Assembly (NCBI GenBank): GCA_963813195.1
Contig: CAWEYC010000002.1
Span: 62,001 to 126,000 of the forward strand
Origin: Roseiarcus sp963813195
GTDB lineage: Bacteria; Pseudomonadota; Alphaproteobacteria; Rhizobiales; Beijerinckiaceae
Direction of reading: 5' to 3'
DNA length: 64,000 nt
The translations under genes and the position numbers were made by a program. Of this stretch, positions 26,342 through 36,052 are shown piece after piece; the first letter of the stretch is position 1; each line of letters starts with the position of its first letter. The notes below the pieces were generated by a model, which did no database searches, was not told where the DNA came from, and was given only the letters and a program-made list of their open reading frames with translations.

Positions 26342-27514
26342 CTATGTTTCGACGAGACCGCCGAGGTCTGCTGATCCCGAGCGATTGACGCCGCCATGCG
26401 GCTCGCCGAGATAATCGACTGAACGCATTTCGACGAGGCGCGAAGCGGTGCGAGCGAATTCGAACGCCTCCGCGCCCGTTGCTCCGGAATAGAGCTCCGC
26501 CGGTTCGGCCGCGGCCGAAGCGATCAGCTTCACCTTCATGTCGTAGAGCGTGTCGACGAGGGTGATCAATCGTCTCGCCTCATTGCGGTCGTCCGGGCCG
26601 AGCCCGGGAATGTGGTCGACCACGATCGTATGAAAGCGTTGTGCGATGGCGAGATAATCCGCCGCGCCCAGGGGCTGCCGGCAAAGGTCGTCGAAGGAAA
26701 ACCTAGCGACCCCGTCGATCGCCTGGGGAACGTCCAAGCTGCGGCCGAGCAGCGCGATCTCCATCGGCGCGCCGCGCTTCGCGCCGGTCAGGCTCTCGAA
26801 CGTCGCGTCGAGCGAGGCCTCGGCGCGCAGGTCGTCGGGGCTGTAGTAGACTGGAGCGCGCGCGAGCTTCTCCAGGCGAAAATCGGTCCGCGAGCGCAGT
26901 TCGACGACATCCAGCCGCTCGCGCAGCAGCGCGATGAACGGCAGGAACAGCGCCCGGTTCAGGCCGTCCTTATAGAGATCGTCGGGCGCGACGTTCGACG
27001 TCGCGACGACGACGACGCCCGCCGCGAACAAAGCGGTGAACAGGCGCCCGAGGATCATGGCATCGGCGATGTCGCGCACGCCGAATTCGTCGAAGCAGAG
27101 CAGCCACGCCTCCGCCGCCAGCTCCGCGGCGACCGGCGCGATCGGATCCTCGCCGAAGACTTCGCTGCGCTTGCGCATCTGCCGCCAGCGGTGCACCCGC
27201 GCGTGGACGTCGGCCATGAAGGCGTGAAAATGCACCCGCCGCTTGTGCGCGACCGGCGCGCTTTCGAAAAACAGATCCATCAACAGGGTCTTCCCTCGGC
27301 CGACCGCGCCGTGAATATAGAGGCCGCGCGGCGCTCCGTTGGGCCTGGCGCCGATGAGGCGACCGAACGCGCCCGCATGCCGACCCGGCCGATAATCGGC
27401 GAGGCGCCCCGAGAGGGCGTCGAGACGCGCGACGAGTTCGACTTGCGCCGCATCGCGCTCGATGCACCCGTCGGCGACGAGGGTCTTATAGCGCTCGCGG
27501 ATGGAAAGGCTCAT
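26342..27514 (-). CDS. zapE: Cell division protein ZapE (AFG1-like ATPase)
   Basis: This is an AAA-type ATPase of the AFG1/ZapE family, about 390 residues. ZapE acts at the division ring, while the mitochondrial AFG1 handles membrane protein quality control. Visible motifs are Walker A HGAVGRGKTLLMDLFF, Walker B LLCFDEFGVRDIADAM, the sensor segment VVATSNVAPDDLYKDGLNR, and FSFDDLCRQPLGAADYL. The frame also allows 27535, but ATG 27514 (MSLSIRERYKTLV) matches homologues. It is divergent from polA. Confidence 0.94.
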   Translation of the reverse strand: MSLSIRERYKTLVADGCIERDAAQVELVARLDALSGRLADYRPGRHAGAFGRLIGARPNGAPRGLYIHGAVGRGKTLLMDLFFESAPVAHKRRVHFHAFMADVHARVHRWRQMRKRSEVFGEDPIAPVAAELAAEAWLLCFDEFGVRDIADAMILGRLFTALFAAGVVVVATSNVAPDDLYKDGLNRALFLPFIALLRERLDVVELRSRTDFRLEKLARAPVYYSPDDLRAEASLDATFESLTGAKRGAPMEIALLGRSLDVPQAIDGVARFSFDDLCRQPLGAADYLAIAQRFHTIVVDHIPGLGPDDRNEARRLITLVDTLYDMKVKLIASAAAEPAELYSGATGAEAFEFARTASRLVEMRSVDYLGEPHGGVNRSGSADLGGLVET

Positions 27515-27839
27515 CGCGGCGATTTCGCGCGGCATGGCGCGACCGCGGCCGACAGGGAATGGCGCTGGCGCGGAAAAGGTGCGCCGGAAGCGCTCATCGA
27601 GCGGAGGGTCTCATCCATCGATCAACATTCTGCTGCCCTCGCCCGCAAAACCGAGCGGCCGCGCGTGAAGGGGCTAAGGATTGAAACCACGAGCGCCAGC
27701 CAGGCGGTCGCCCTGGAGCGATCCGACTCGCCGCCCTCGCGGCCGCCGGATTTCTGACTTTTTGCCGCGCCTGAGTCAAAGGCCATCGGGCCGCCGCGCG
27801 GCGATAGCCCTCGCCGCGCGCATTGTTTAGACTGCGCGC
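27515..27839. other. Divergent intergenic region, zapE / polA
   Basis: This 325-base gap lies between the divergent starts of zapE and polA. No gene with a ribosome site and recognisable sequence is present. Promoters of both genes must lie here. No RNA structure or repeat was recognised. Confidence 0.5.
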
Positions 27840-30800
27840 ATGACCCAAGCTTCCCGTCCCGTCGGCCCCGGCGATCATGTCTTTCTCGTCGATGGCTCAT
27901 CCTTCGTCTTTCGCGCCTATTTCCAGTCGATCCGGCAGGATCAGAAATACAACTATCGCTCCGACCGTCTGCCGGTGGGCGCGGTCCGGCTGTTCGCGAC
28001 CAAGGTGCTGCAGTTCCTGCGCGACGGCGCGGCGGGCATCAAGCCGACGCATCTGGCGATCATATTCGACAAGTCGGAGAATTCCTTCCGGCGCGAGATC
28101 TATCCCCCCTACAAAGCCCATCGGCCCGATCCGCCGGAGGATCTCGTGCCGCAATTCCCGCTGATGCGCGACACCGTGCGCGCGTTCGGCCTGACGCCGA
28201 TCGAACAGGACCGCTACGAGGCCGACGACCTCATCGCCACTTACGCGCGCCAGTCGCGCGAGCGTGGCGCGGACGTGCTCATCGTCTCCGCCGACAAGGA
28301 TCTGATGCAACTGATCGAGCCGGGCGTCGCGATGTTCGATCCCGCCTCGGGCGATCGCGAGGAACGGCGCATCGGACCGGACGAGGTTTTCGCCTATTTC
28401 GGCGCCGGCGCCGACAAAGTGGTCGATATCCAGGCGCTGGCCGGCAACTCGACCGACAACGTGCCCGGCGCGCGGGGCATCGGGGTCAAGACCGCGGCGC
28501 AGCTGATCGGCGAGTATGGCGATCTCGAGTCGCTGCTGGCGCGGGCCGGGGAGATCAAACAGCCGAAGCGCCGCGAAGCGCTCACCGATCCCGATGCGGT
28601 CGCGCTGATCCGGCTGTCGAAGACCCTGGTCACTTTGGTGCGCGATGTCGATGTGGTCGCGCCGCTCGATGCGCTCGGCCTGCCCGAGCTCGACGGCGCG
28701 CCGCTGATCGCCTTTCTCAAGGCGATGGAGTTCACCACGATCACTCGCCGCGTGGCGGAGATTTGCGGCCTCGACCAGAACGCGATCGAGGCCGACGCGC
28801 GCTTCGTCGGCGCCGGGGGTTGGCGCGCGCGCAACGGCGAGGCAATCGCCGCGCCAGTCGCGGTGGCTCCCCCAGCGGCTTCACCCGTTCTCGCCGAGAC
28901 GCCTGCTCCGCCCGCCAACGTCGCCACGGGGCGATCCCCCAAGACCCTCGCGAGCGAGCGGGCCGCTCGGGCGCGGGAGGAAAAGATCGACGTCTCGGCT
29001 TATGCGACCGTGACCACGGCGGAGGCGCTGCAAAGCTGGGTCGCGCGCGCCTACGAGACGGGCGTCGTCGCCTTCGATACCGAGACCACTTCGCTCGACC
29101 CGCTGCAGACCGATCTCGTCGGCATCTCCCTCGCCGTCGCGCCGGGCGAGGCCTGTTACATTCCGATCGGCCATCGCACGGGCGAGGGCGATCTCTTCGA
29201 CAGCGGCGGGCTGCTGGAGGGCCAGATGGCCGAGGCGGACGCGATCGCCCTGCTGAAGCCGCTCCTCGAAGACCCGGGCGTGCTGAAGATCGGCCAGAAC
29301 TTCAAATACGATTGGCACGTCTTGGCTCGCCGCGGCGTCGAAGTCGCGCCGTTCGACGACACGATGCTGATTTCCTACGTGCTCGATTCGGGGGCGACCG
29401 GCGATGGCCACGGCATGGATTCGCTCGCCGAGCGTTGGCTCGGCCATAAGCCGATCTCGTTCAGTGAAGTCGCCGGCTCAGGCCGCAATTTCATCGGCTT
29501 TGCGCGGGTGCCGATCGACAAGGCGACGCAATACGCGGCGGAAGACGCCGACGTGACGCTGCGGCTGTGGCGGGTGCTGAAACCGCGCCTCGCCGCCGAG
29601 GGGATGGCGACTGTCTACGAAACCCTGGAGCGCCCGCTCGTCGTTGCGCTCGCACGGATGGAGCGGCGCGGCGTTTCGATCGATCGCGAAATCCTTTCGC
29701 GCCTGTCGGGCGAGTTCGCGCAAGGGATGGGGCGGATCGAGGCCGAGGTCCAAAGGCTCGTCGGCGTGCCGCTCAACCTGAGTTCGCCCAAGCAGCTCGG
29801 CGACATTCTGTTCGGCCAGATGGGGTTGCCCGGCGCCAAGAAGACGGCGACGGGGGCCTGGTCGACCTCGGCGCGGGTGCTGGAGGATCTGGCCGAGGAG
29901 GGCCATGAACTGCCTGCCCGCATCCTCGACTGGCGTCAGCTCGCCAAGCTCAAATCGACCTACACCGACGCGCTGCCGGGCTTCGTCGATCCGCGCACCC
30001 GGCGCGTGCATACCTCCTACGCCCTGGCGGCGACGACGACCGGGCGGCTCTCCTCGTCCGATCCCAACCTGCAGAACATTCCCGTGCGCAACGAGGAAGG
30101 GCGCAAGATCCGCCGCGCATTCGTCGCCGCGCCCGGCTGCAAGCTGATTTCGGCCGACTACAGCCAGATCGAATTGCGCCTGCTCGCCCATGTCGCGGAG
30201 ATCGGCGCCTTGAAGAAGGCCTTCGCCGAAGGGCTCGACATCCATGCGATGACCGCTTCGGAAATGTTCGGCGTGCCGATCAAGGACATGCCCGGCGAAG
30301 TGCGACGGCGCGCCAAGGCGATCAATTTCGGCATCATCTATGGCATCTCGGCCTTCGGCCTCGCCAATCAGCTCGGCATCCCGCGCGAAGAGGCGGGAGC
30401 CTACATCAGGAAATATTTCGAGCGCTTCCCCGGCATCCGCGACTACATGGAAGCGACGAAGAAACAGGCGCGCGCGGAAGGGTTCGTGCGCACGATCTTC
30501 GGCCGCAAGTGCCATTTCCCGCGCATCAACGCCGCAAACCCGTCTGAACGCGCGTTCAACGAGCGCGCAGCGATCAACGCTCCCCTGCAGGGTTCGGCCG
30601 CCGACATCATCCGTCGCGCCATGGCGCGCATGGACAGCGCGCTCGGCGAGGCCAAACTCACCGCGCGCATGCTGATGCAGGTGCACGATGAACTGGTGTT
30701 CGAGGCGCCTGACGAGGAGGTCGAGGCGACCATCCGGCTCGTCTCGAAAGTGATGGTGGAGGCGCCGACGCCGGCGGTCGCGCTCGGCGTTCCGCTCGCT

Positions 30801-30842
30801 GTCGACGCGCGCGCAGCAGGGAATTGGGACGAGGCGCATTAG
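27840..30842 (+). CDS. polA: DNA polymerase I
   Basis: This is the repair and Okazaki-fragment polymerase, 1000 residues. The 5'-3' exonuclease domain (about 1-300) has FLVDGSSFVFRAYF and QALAGNSTDNVPGARGIG. An alanine/proline-rich linker follows. The 3'-5' proofreading domain (about 385-590) keeps its acidic residues (D413 and E415 in DTETTSLDP, GQNFKYDW, and the final Asp in AAEDADVTLRL), so it looks active. The polymerase domain has motif A with D773 (SADYSQIELRLL), motif B (RRRAKAINFGIIYG) and motif C with D950 (QVHDELVFE). ATG 27840 is the natural start. Confidence 0.98.
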   Translation: MTQASRPVGPGDHVFLVDGSSFVFRAYFQSIRQDQKYNYRSDRLPVGAVRLFATKVLQFLRDGAAGIKPTHLAIIFDKSENSFRREIYPPYKAHRPDPPEDLVPQFPLMRDTVRAFGLTPIEQDRYEADDLIATYARQSRERGADVLIVSADKDLMQLIEPGVAMFDPASGDREERRIGPDEVFAYFGAGADKVVDIQALAGNSTDNVPGARGIGVKTAAQLIGEYGDLESLLARAGEIKQPKRREALTDPDAVALIRLSKTLVTLVRDVDVVAPLDALGLPELDGAPLIAFLKAMEFTTITRRVAEICGLDQNAIEADARFVGAGGWRARNGEAIAAPVAVAPPAASPVLAETPAPPANVATGRSPKTLASERAARAREEKIDVSAYATVTTAEALQSWVARAYETGVVAFDTETTSLDPLQTDLVGISLAVAPGEACYIPIGHRTGEGDLFDSGGLLEGQMAEADAIALLKPLLEDPGVLKIGQNFKYDWHVLARRGVEVAPFDDTMLISYVLDSGATGDGHGMDSLAERWLGHKPISFSEVAGSGRNFIGFARVPIDKATQYAAEDADVTLRLWRVLKPRLAAEGMATVYETLERPLVVALARMERRGVSIDREILSRLSGEFAQGMGRIEAEVQRLVGVPLNLSSPKQLGDILFGQMGLPGAKKTATGAWSTSARVLEDLAEEGHELPARILDWRQLAKLKSTYTDALPGFVDPRTRRVHTSYALAATTTGRLSSSDPNLQNIPVRNEEGRKIRRAFVAAPGCKLISADYSQIELRLLAHVAEIGALKKAFAEGLDIHAMTASEMFGVPIKDMPGEVRRRAKAINFGIIYGISAFGLANQLGIPREEAGAYIRKYFERFPGIRDYMEATKKQARAEGFVRTIFGRKCHFPRINAANPSERAFNERAAINAPLQGSAADIIRRAMARMDSALGEAKLTARMLMQVHDELVFEAPDEEVEATIRLVSKVMVEAPTPAVALGVPLAVDARAAGNWDEAH

Positions 30843-30863
30843 GGCGGCGACAGTTCGCCCCGA

Positions 30864-32471
30864 TCAATTCTCGACGATGTAGTCGCTCAGCACCTCCAGG
30901 GCCCTTTGCTCGGGTCTCACGATCGGCAGCTTCAGACGCGGCCTGGCGGTGAGATGGGGGACGCGCGAAACGTCGAGCGTCGCGGCGAGGCGGCTGAAAT
31001 AGAGGAACTCCTCCTTCGTGCACAGGTCGAACTGCGGATACCGGAGTTTGCCGTCGGCGAAATCGCGATCCGAGACGGTTTGCTCCGCGAATTCCATCAA
31101 CGGCGATTTCTTCTGGCTCTTGTCGAGCCCGGCGCCCACGTTCATCGGCGTCTTTTTTCGGTCGCGTATCTCGAGCGGCAACTGACCACGATGAAGGTCC
31201 CAGAGGCTGCGTAGCGGCGCCTTGCCGCGAACTTCGCCCGCGGCCCGTTGCAAGAGCGCGCTGGCCGGCAAACTGAGCGCATAGCCGATCACGGCGGGAT
31301 CGAGGAACGGCTCGCGCACTTCGACCTGGAAGCGCATGCCGAATCGGTCGAGCCGTTGCAAATTCGTCCTGTGCATGATCGCGAGCGTCTGTTCGCGCAC
31401 CTGGCGGCCCGAAGCCTCCTCATGCTGGAACGCGATCTCCAGCGGCTCATAGCCGGCGAACAGTTCGTCGGCGCCTTCGCCGCAAAGCGCGACGCGATAG
31501 CCGTCTTCGTGAATGCGCCGGGCGAGAAGAGAGTTGCACAGCCCGTTTCGGATCACGAACGGTTCGAAGGATTCGGCCGCGGCGACCAAGCTGTCGATCC
31601 GCGCCGATAGCCCCTCGCCCGCGTCCTCGAGAGGGACGCGCCGCAAGTCCAACCCAGTCAGATCGGCATAGAGCGCGGCGTACTCGTAGTCCGGAGACCG
31701 TTCGTCGCCGAGAAAATAGCCGGGAATCTCCGGTCTCGCCTGCCGAGCGTAATGGGCGACCAGGGTGCTGTCGATGCCGCCGCTGAACATCGTCGCGACC
31801 GGCAGATCGGCAGGCGCTCGGATTTGGACCGCCTTCGCCAGAAGGCGGTCGAGAACGACGGGGTCGAAGTTTGAAAGCTGCGTCGCCCTAGCCGTGACGA
31901 ACGAGCCGAATTTGATCAGCGCTTTCCGCGTCAGGGCGTGGCCAGGCGGCAGCAGCAGGACGGCGCCTTCCTCGCAAGTATTCAGCAGGGGCCGAATTTC
32001 CGAACAAAAAAGGAATCCCCGCTCCGACTGAATGAGGTAGAGCGGCTTGACCCCGAGGGGATCGCGCGCCGCCAGAAACTCCCCGTTCGCCGTGTCGACG
32101 GCGACGAACGCGTACATGCCGTTTATGCGCTCCAGCGCCTTCAGGCCCCAGGTCCGCAAGCTGGAGGCGAGCACCTCGGTGTCCGACGCCGTCCGGAAGA
32201 CGACGCCCATCGCCTCCAGTTCCCGGCGCAGTTCGACGTGGTTGTAGATCTCGCCATTGAAAGAGACGAGAAGGCGACCATCGAAGGAGGGTTGCGGCTG
32301 AACGGCGTGGTCGCCGTCGACAATTCGCAGCCGCCGGGTGCCCATTGCGATCCTCGGCGAGGGGCAAATGATGGGGTCTGTCACGTCGCCCCTATGATGG
32401 AGGCCTTCGATAAGACGGGTCGTCGATTGCGCCGCGTCGTCCCAATCGATCGCGACAGCGATTCCGCACAT
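30864..32471 (-). CDS. Asparagine synthase (glutamine-hydrolysing) family protein
   Basis: This 535-residue protein has an N-terminal class II glutamine amidotransferase domain with catalytic Cys2 (MCGIAVAI), RLRIVDGDHAVQP and SFNGEIYNHVELR. The C-terminal synthase domain has the ATP pyrophosphatase loop MFSGGIDSTLVAHYA and CGEGADELFAGYE. Asparagine synthase B makes asparagine from aspartate, glutamine and ATP, but paralogues of this size also amidate or cyclise other substrates, so the substrate is left open. No biosynthetic cluster surrounds it. It is convergent with polA, and an inverted repeat lies 73 bases upstream of the start. Confidence 0.9.
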   Translation of the reverse strand: MCGIAVAIDWDDAAQSTTRLIEGLHHRGDVTDPIICPSPRIAMGTRRLRIVDGDHAVQPQPSFDGRLLVSFNGEIYNHVELRRELEAMGVVFRTASDTEVLASSLRTWGLKALERINGMYAFVAVDTANGEFLAARDPLGVKPLYLIQSERGFLFCSEIRPLLNTCEEGAVLLLPPGHALTRKALIKFGSFVTARATQLSNFDPVVLDRLLAKAVQIRAPADLPVATMFSGGIDSTLVAHYARQARPEIPGYFLGDERSPDYEYAALYADLTGLDLRRVPLEDAGEGLSARIDSLVAAAESFEPFVIRNGLCNSLLARRIHEDGYRVALCGEGADELFAGYEPLEIAFQHEEASGRQVREQTLAIMHRTNLQRLDRFGMRFQVEVREPFLDPAVIGYALSLPASALLQRAAGEVRGKAPLRSLWDLHRGQLPLEIRDRKKTPMNVGAGLDKSQKKSPLMEFAEQTVSDRDFADGKLRYPQFDLCTKEEFLYFSRLAATLDVSRVPHLTARPRLKLPIVRPEQRALEVLSDYIVEN

Positions 32472-32947
32472 CAGGCGCCGCGCTCCGAACGGCCGTCATT
32501 GAGCGTCTTCAACGCCACCGTCACGTCCGACCTCCGCAATCCAATTGCATTTGCAATAACCAAGCTCTCCTCCCGCGCCGCTGATGCGCAACGCCCAGCG
32601 GAAACGCGGAAATGGCCTCACGACGCAAGAAATTCGACGCGCCGGGCGCCGCGTACGGACAGTCTCAATCGTTATGCGGGGACTCGAGAATCGCGCGGTT
32701 CGACGATGCAGTCATGATTTGGCGAGCCGTTTGGCGAAACTGCGGCCCAGACTATACAAATCCGTAACTTGAGTTGCGCCGACGCATTGGCGATCGACAT
32801 TGCGTCGGAACCGATTCGATCGCAGCAAGACTGCGCGGCGCGGTGGGCGCGCCGGAATCTCGTCTTGCATCGTCCGGCTCGCGATGACAGTTTCCTGCGA
32901 GCCCTGGGGATCGGCCGCTGGCCGAATTCGCCTGTTACGGAGGCGCC
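32472..32947. other. Divergent intergenic region with inverted repeat
   Basis: This 476-base gap separates the asparagine synthase-like gene (leftward) from the response regulator (rightward). It holds a perfect inverted repeat at 32544-32557 (listed separately). A more AT-rich spot near 32750-32770 (ACTATACAAATCCG) could be a promoter. No coding frame here has a ribosome site and recognisable product. Confidence 0.5.
32544..32557. promoter_or_regulatory. Inverted repeat upstream of asparagine synthase-like gene
   Basis: ATTGCA-TT-TGCAAT is a perfect 6-base inverted repeat with a two-base centre, 73 bases before the start at 32471. It could be an operator. No regulator is identified, and a match of this size can occur by chance. 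Confidence 0.35.
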
Positions 32948-33622
32948 TTGAAAATCCTTGTCGTCGAGGACGACCGCGACAACGCCGAGTTCATTGTGAG
33001 CGGACTTCATGCCTACGGCCATGAAACCGATCTGGCGGAGGTCGGGACCGAAGGCCTCGATCGCGCAATCGCCAGGCGCTACGATGCGGTCGTTCTCGAT
33101 CGAATGCTTCCGGGCCTTGACGGCCTCAGCGTCGTCAAGGCCATGCGGGCGGCGGGGGTCGCCACCCCAGTTCTGTTCCTGACCAACCTCTCCGGGATCG
33201 ACGACCGCGTCGAAGGCTTCAGCGCCGGCGGCGACGACTACCTCGTCAAGCCATTTGCATTCGACGAGCTTCTCGCGAGATTGGCGGCGCTGGCGCGTCG
33301 GCCGCCGCTGGCCGACGAGCGGACGGTTCTGAGCATCGACGACCTCGAAATGGATTTGATCCGCAGGACGGTTCGCCGGGACGGCCAATTGATCGAGCTT
33401 CAGCCGCGCGAATTTCAACTCCTGGAATTCCTGATCCGCAGCGAAGGGCGCATCGTGACGCGAACGATGCTGCTGGAAAGGGTCTGGCGTTTCCATTTCG
33501 ATCCAAGAACCAACATCGTCGAGACCCACATCAGTCGGTTGCGCGCGAAGATCGACCGGGGAAGACGGGTCACACTGATTCACACCCTGCGCGGCGTAGG
33601 ATATTCACTGCGTGCGCCATAG
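32948..33622 (+). CDS. OmpR-family response regulator
   Basis: This 224-residue regulator has a receiver domain (MKILVVEDDRDNAEF, AVVLDRMLPGLDG with the phosphoacceptor Asp, LTNLS where Thr is expected, and YLVKPF) and a winged-helix DNA-binding domain (LQPREFQLLEFLIRSEGR, ETHISRLRAKID, TLRGVGYSL). The layout resembles the CusR/IrlR heavy-metal regulators. GTTACGGAGG lies just before the ATG. The stop overlaps the kinase start by 11 bases, so the pair is translationally coupled. Confidence 0.95.
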   Translation: MKILVVEDDRDNAEFIVSGLHAYGHETDLAEVGTEGLDRAIARRYDAVVLDRMLPGLDGLSVVKAMRAAGVATPVLFLTNLSGIDDRVEGFSAGGDDYLVKPFAFDELLARLAALARRPPLADERTVLSIDDLEMDLIRRTVRRDGQLIELQPREFQLLEFLIRSEGRIVTRTMLLERVWRFHFDPRTNIVETHISRLRAKIDRGRRVTLIHTLRGVGYSLRAP

Positions 33623-34988
33623 AAAAATTTTCCAAACGACGAGCTTTCGCCTCGTGGCGATATATCTCGCTGTATTCACCCTGTCCGTCGTTGTTCTCGG
33701 CGGCGTCGTCTATTTCAAGGTTGGAAGGCAATACGAGGCCGAAATCGACGAGCGCGTGATTGCGGAAACGCACACGCTCCTGAACTTCGCTCGGACCAAC
33801 GGCATAGGCTCGCTGGCCGAGAGGGTCAGCTCTCTGACGCGGCAGGCTGGAACGGTCGACTATCGCCTGGAAGACCCGGCCGGCACGCGTCTCGCAGGAA
33901 ACCTCCCGTCCATCAGAACGAAAGATGGAAAATACAGGGAGGGCTGGGTCGAAATCCCCGAGCCCGTCGACCCGGTTGACGCCAACCCTTATGAGGATTG
34001 GGATCGGGTTCTGGTTACGACGCTGCGCGGCGGCGACGTCCTGGCTGTCGGACAGGAACTCGCCGGGGTCAAAGAGGCGCGGCGCGCCGTCCTTGTCGCC
34101 TTCGCCTGGGCGCTCGCGGCGACGCTCGTCCTCGGGGCCGGCGGCGGCCTTGTCATCAGCGCCAGCTTCCTTCGCCGGCTCGACGGGATGAGCCGCGCCG
34201 CGGAGGGGATCATGGCGGGAAATCTGCGCCAGCGCATTCCCGTGATTAACGCCAACGACGATCTCGGACGGCTGGCGCACACGTTCAATCGAATGTTGGG
34301 GCGGATCGAAAGGTTGATCGAGGCGAACAGGCATGTCAGCCACGACATTGCCCACGATCTGCGAAGGCCCCTCGCACGTGTCGTTCGGCGCCTGGAGGCG
34401 GTGCGCGCAAGCAATGTCGGCGTCCAGGGGTACGAACACGCGGTCGATGCGGCGATCGCGGACGTCTACGGTCTCCTCGAAACGTTCAACGCGCTGCTAC
34501 GCATCGCTCAGATCGAGACCGGCGCACGCCGAGCGGGCTTCAAGTCGGTCGATCTATCGACCATTGCGCGGGAGGTCGCGGAAGCGTTTCAACCGGCCGC
34601 CGACGACGAAGGAAAAACGTTGACCATCGAGACCAGCGTCGCCCTGCCTTTGGCTGGGGACGAGGAACTCCTGAAGCAGATGGTCGCCAACGTGATCGAC
34701 AATGCGCTGAGGCATACGCCGAATGGCGCGCGCATCGAGGTGCGGTGCGATAAGTTCGGCGATGTCGCGACGCTGGCGATTTGCGACGACGGCCCGGGCG
34801 TGCCCGAGGCCGAACGCCAGCGCATTTTTGAACGCTTCCATCGGCTCGACGCGGCGCGGACGACCCCAGGAGACGGCCTGGGCCTCAGCCTGGTGGCGGC
34901 GATCGCCGAGCTTCATGACCTGAAGATTGCCGCAGAAGACAACCGCCCGGGACTGCGCATCGCCATTGCGGCGTCCGCGAACGAATAA
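33612..34988 (+). CDS. Sensor histidine kinase
   Basis: This is the cognate membrane kinase of the preceding regulator, 458 residues with a GTG start. Two membrane helices (about 12-35 and 160-185) flank a periplasmic sensor domain of about 120 residues. A HAMP segment (RAAEGIMAGNLRQRIPV) follows, then the H box VSHDIAHDLRRPLARV with the phosphoacceptor His, N box (VIDNALRHTPNGA) and G boxes (CDDGPGVPE, GDGLGLSLV). The architecture matches the regulator's CusS-like class. Downstream genes on the same strand encode cytochromes, a possible target set. Confidence 0.94.
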   Translation: MRHRKIFQTTSFRLVAIYLAVFTLSVVVLGGVVYFKVGRQYEAEIDERVIAETHTLLNFARTNGIGSLAERVSSLTRQAGTVDYRLEDPAGTRLAGNLPSIRTKDGKYREGWVEIPEPVDPVDANPYEDWDRVLVTTLRGGDVLAVGQELAGVKEARRAVLVAFAWALAATLVLGAGGGLVISASFLRRLDGMSRAAEGIMAGNLRQRIPVINANDDLGRLAHTFNRMLGRIERLIEANRHVSHDIAHDLRRPLARVVRRLEAVRASNVGVQGYEHAVDAAIADVYGLLETFNALLRIAQIETGARRAGFKSVDLSTIAREVAEAFQPAADDEGKTLTIETSVALPLAGDEELLKQMVANVIDNALRHTPNGARIEVRCDKFGDVATLAICDDGPGVPEAERQRIFERFHRLDAARTTPGDGLGLSLVAAIAELHDLKIAAEDNRPGLRIAIAASANE

Positions 34989-35060
34989 GGGCGGCTGTTC
35001 CAGTTTCGGGCAGCCGGCGCGAGAAGGGATCGCGGTCGAGCGCCTCCGGCGCCGGGGGGC

Positions 35061-35279
35061 TCAGCCTCCCAGCTTCAACGAGGACAAGGAGTCCTGGACG
35101 GCGCCGGAACTCTGCGAAGCTGGCGAAGTCGCGGGAGCGATGGGCTTGTCGTCGCCGTCGCCGTCGTTCGGGGAGTCGGCGACTGGACCGCCGACTTTGG
35201 CGGCGCTTGCTGGCGCAACCGGCGTCGCTGGCGCGATGTTGCTCGCGGTCGGGGCCGATGAAACGGCTGTAATCGACAT
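35061..35279 (-). CDS. 72-aa Ala/Pro/Ser-rich small protein
   Basis: This small protein begins MSITAVSSAPTASNIAPATP, has an acidic patch (NDGDGDDKP) and ends SGAVQDSLSSLKLGG. A clear GGAGAG lies four bases before the ATG. Similar short proteins with an SSAVQ...L..L.LGG ending are, from memory, scattered in Rhizobiales genomes without assigned function. Composition suggests a largely disordered protein with a short helical tail. A longer frame to 35438 lacks a ribosome site. It is convergent with the histidine kinase and divergent from the cytochrome c' gene. Confidence 0.6.
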   Translation of the reverse strand: MSITAVSSAPTASNIAPATPVAPASAAKVGGPVADSPNDGDGDDKPIAPATSPASQSSGAVQDSLSSLKLGG

Positions 35280-35457
35280 TGATCTCTCCAAACTCGGGTT
35301 TGTGACGCATGGCGCAACCGATCTCTCGATCAGTCGCGAGCGCGCCGTTGTTGCAGCGGGAATATTCGGGTGAGCGCCGGGCGGACGCCGCCGCCTCATG
35401 TCTTTGACGGCGCGACAGTCCAACGGTTTAGCCGACACGCTCGACGCTAGGTTCCGT

Positions 35458-35478
35458 TTGCTAACGAGATCTTAGCAA
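35458..35478. promoter_or_regulatory. Inverted repeat in divergent promoter region
   Basis: A perfect 7-base inverted repeat, TTGCTAA-N7-TTAGCAA, lies between the 72-aa gene (leftward) and the cytochrome c'-like gene (rightward), in an AT-rich patch of otherwise GC-rich DNA. Its size suits a CusR/OmpR-type dimer site, and the nearby regulator is a candidate binder. Binding is inference. Confidence 0.45.
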
Positions 35479-35587
35479 GGTCGCCAAGTCGTCAATTATT
35501 ACAAAGAATTATAGTCGGAGCCATTCTGCAGCCGCCGAGTGACGGGATGAGTGCGGGACAGAATTATTCACTTCGGAGTCGCTCATC

Positions 35588-35965
35588 GTGCGCCGGTCCG
35601 CAACGCTTCTGGCTTTGCCGATAATTCTTCTTCAAGCGGGGCCGATCTGCGCCGGCGCGCCCTTGAAGTCGGCGATGCGGACATGGAAGGCCGATGCGGC
35701 GACGCTCGACCGAATGTCGACCAGTGGCGCGATCGACGGGTCGGAGGCGGCGCGCCTACTGGCGGACCTCTCCGCCGGGTCGCAGGCGCTCGCATCGAAC
35801 GTGAGAGGAACGAGCGCCGAAGCGAGGGACCTTAAGGCCCGCTTCGTCAAATTCGCCGCAGACGCCCAATCGACGAGCGACGCCGTTCGGACCAACGACA
35901 AGGCGAATATCCGTTATGGGCAGCTTCGCGCGCAATGCCGGTCATGCCATCGCCTGTACAACTAG
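35588..35965 (+). CDS. Cytochrome c'-like secreted haem protein
   Basis: This 125-residue exported protein has a signal peptide (RRSATLLALPIILLQAGPICAGA) and a helical mature part that ends with a haem-attachment motif, QCRSCHRLYN. The C-x-x-C-H motif at the extreme C-terminus and the four-helix pattern are those of the cytochrome c'/c-556 group, which bind haem and often NO or act as electron carriers. The GTG start at 35588 follows GGAG. The ccm system in this window would mature it. The next gene, a cytochrome b561, could exchange electrons with it. Confidence 0.8.
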   Translation: MRRSATLLALPIILLQAGPICAGAPLKSAMRTWKADAATLDRMSTSGAIDGSEAARLLADLSAGSQALASNVRGTSAEARDLKARFVKFAADAQSTSDAVRTNDKANIRYGQLRAQCRSCHRLYN

Positions 35966-36052
35966 GCCCGCGACCTCTGATCGCCCGGCCGAAAGTCCGA
36001 CAATGCGCGGTCGTGATCTAAAATCGAATCTACCGGTTCTGGAGTTCAACCG

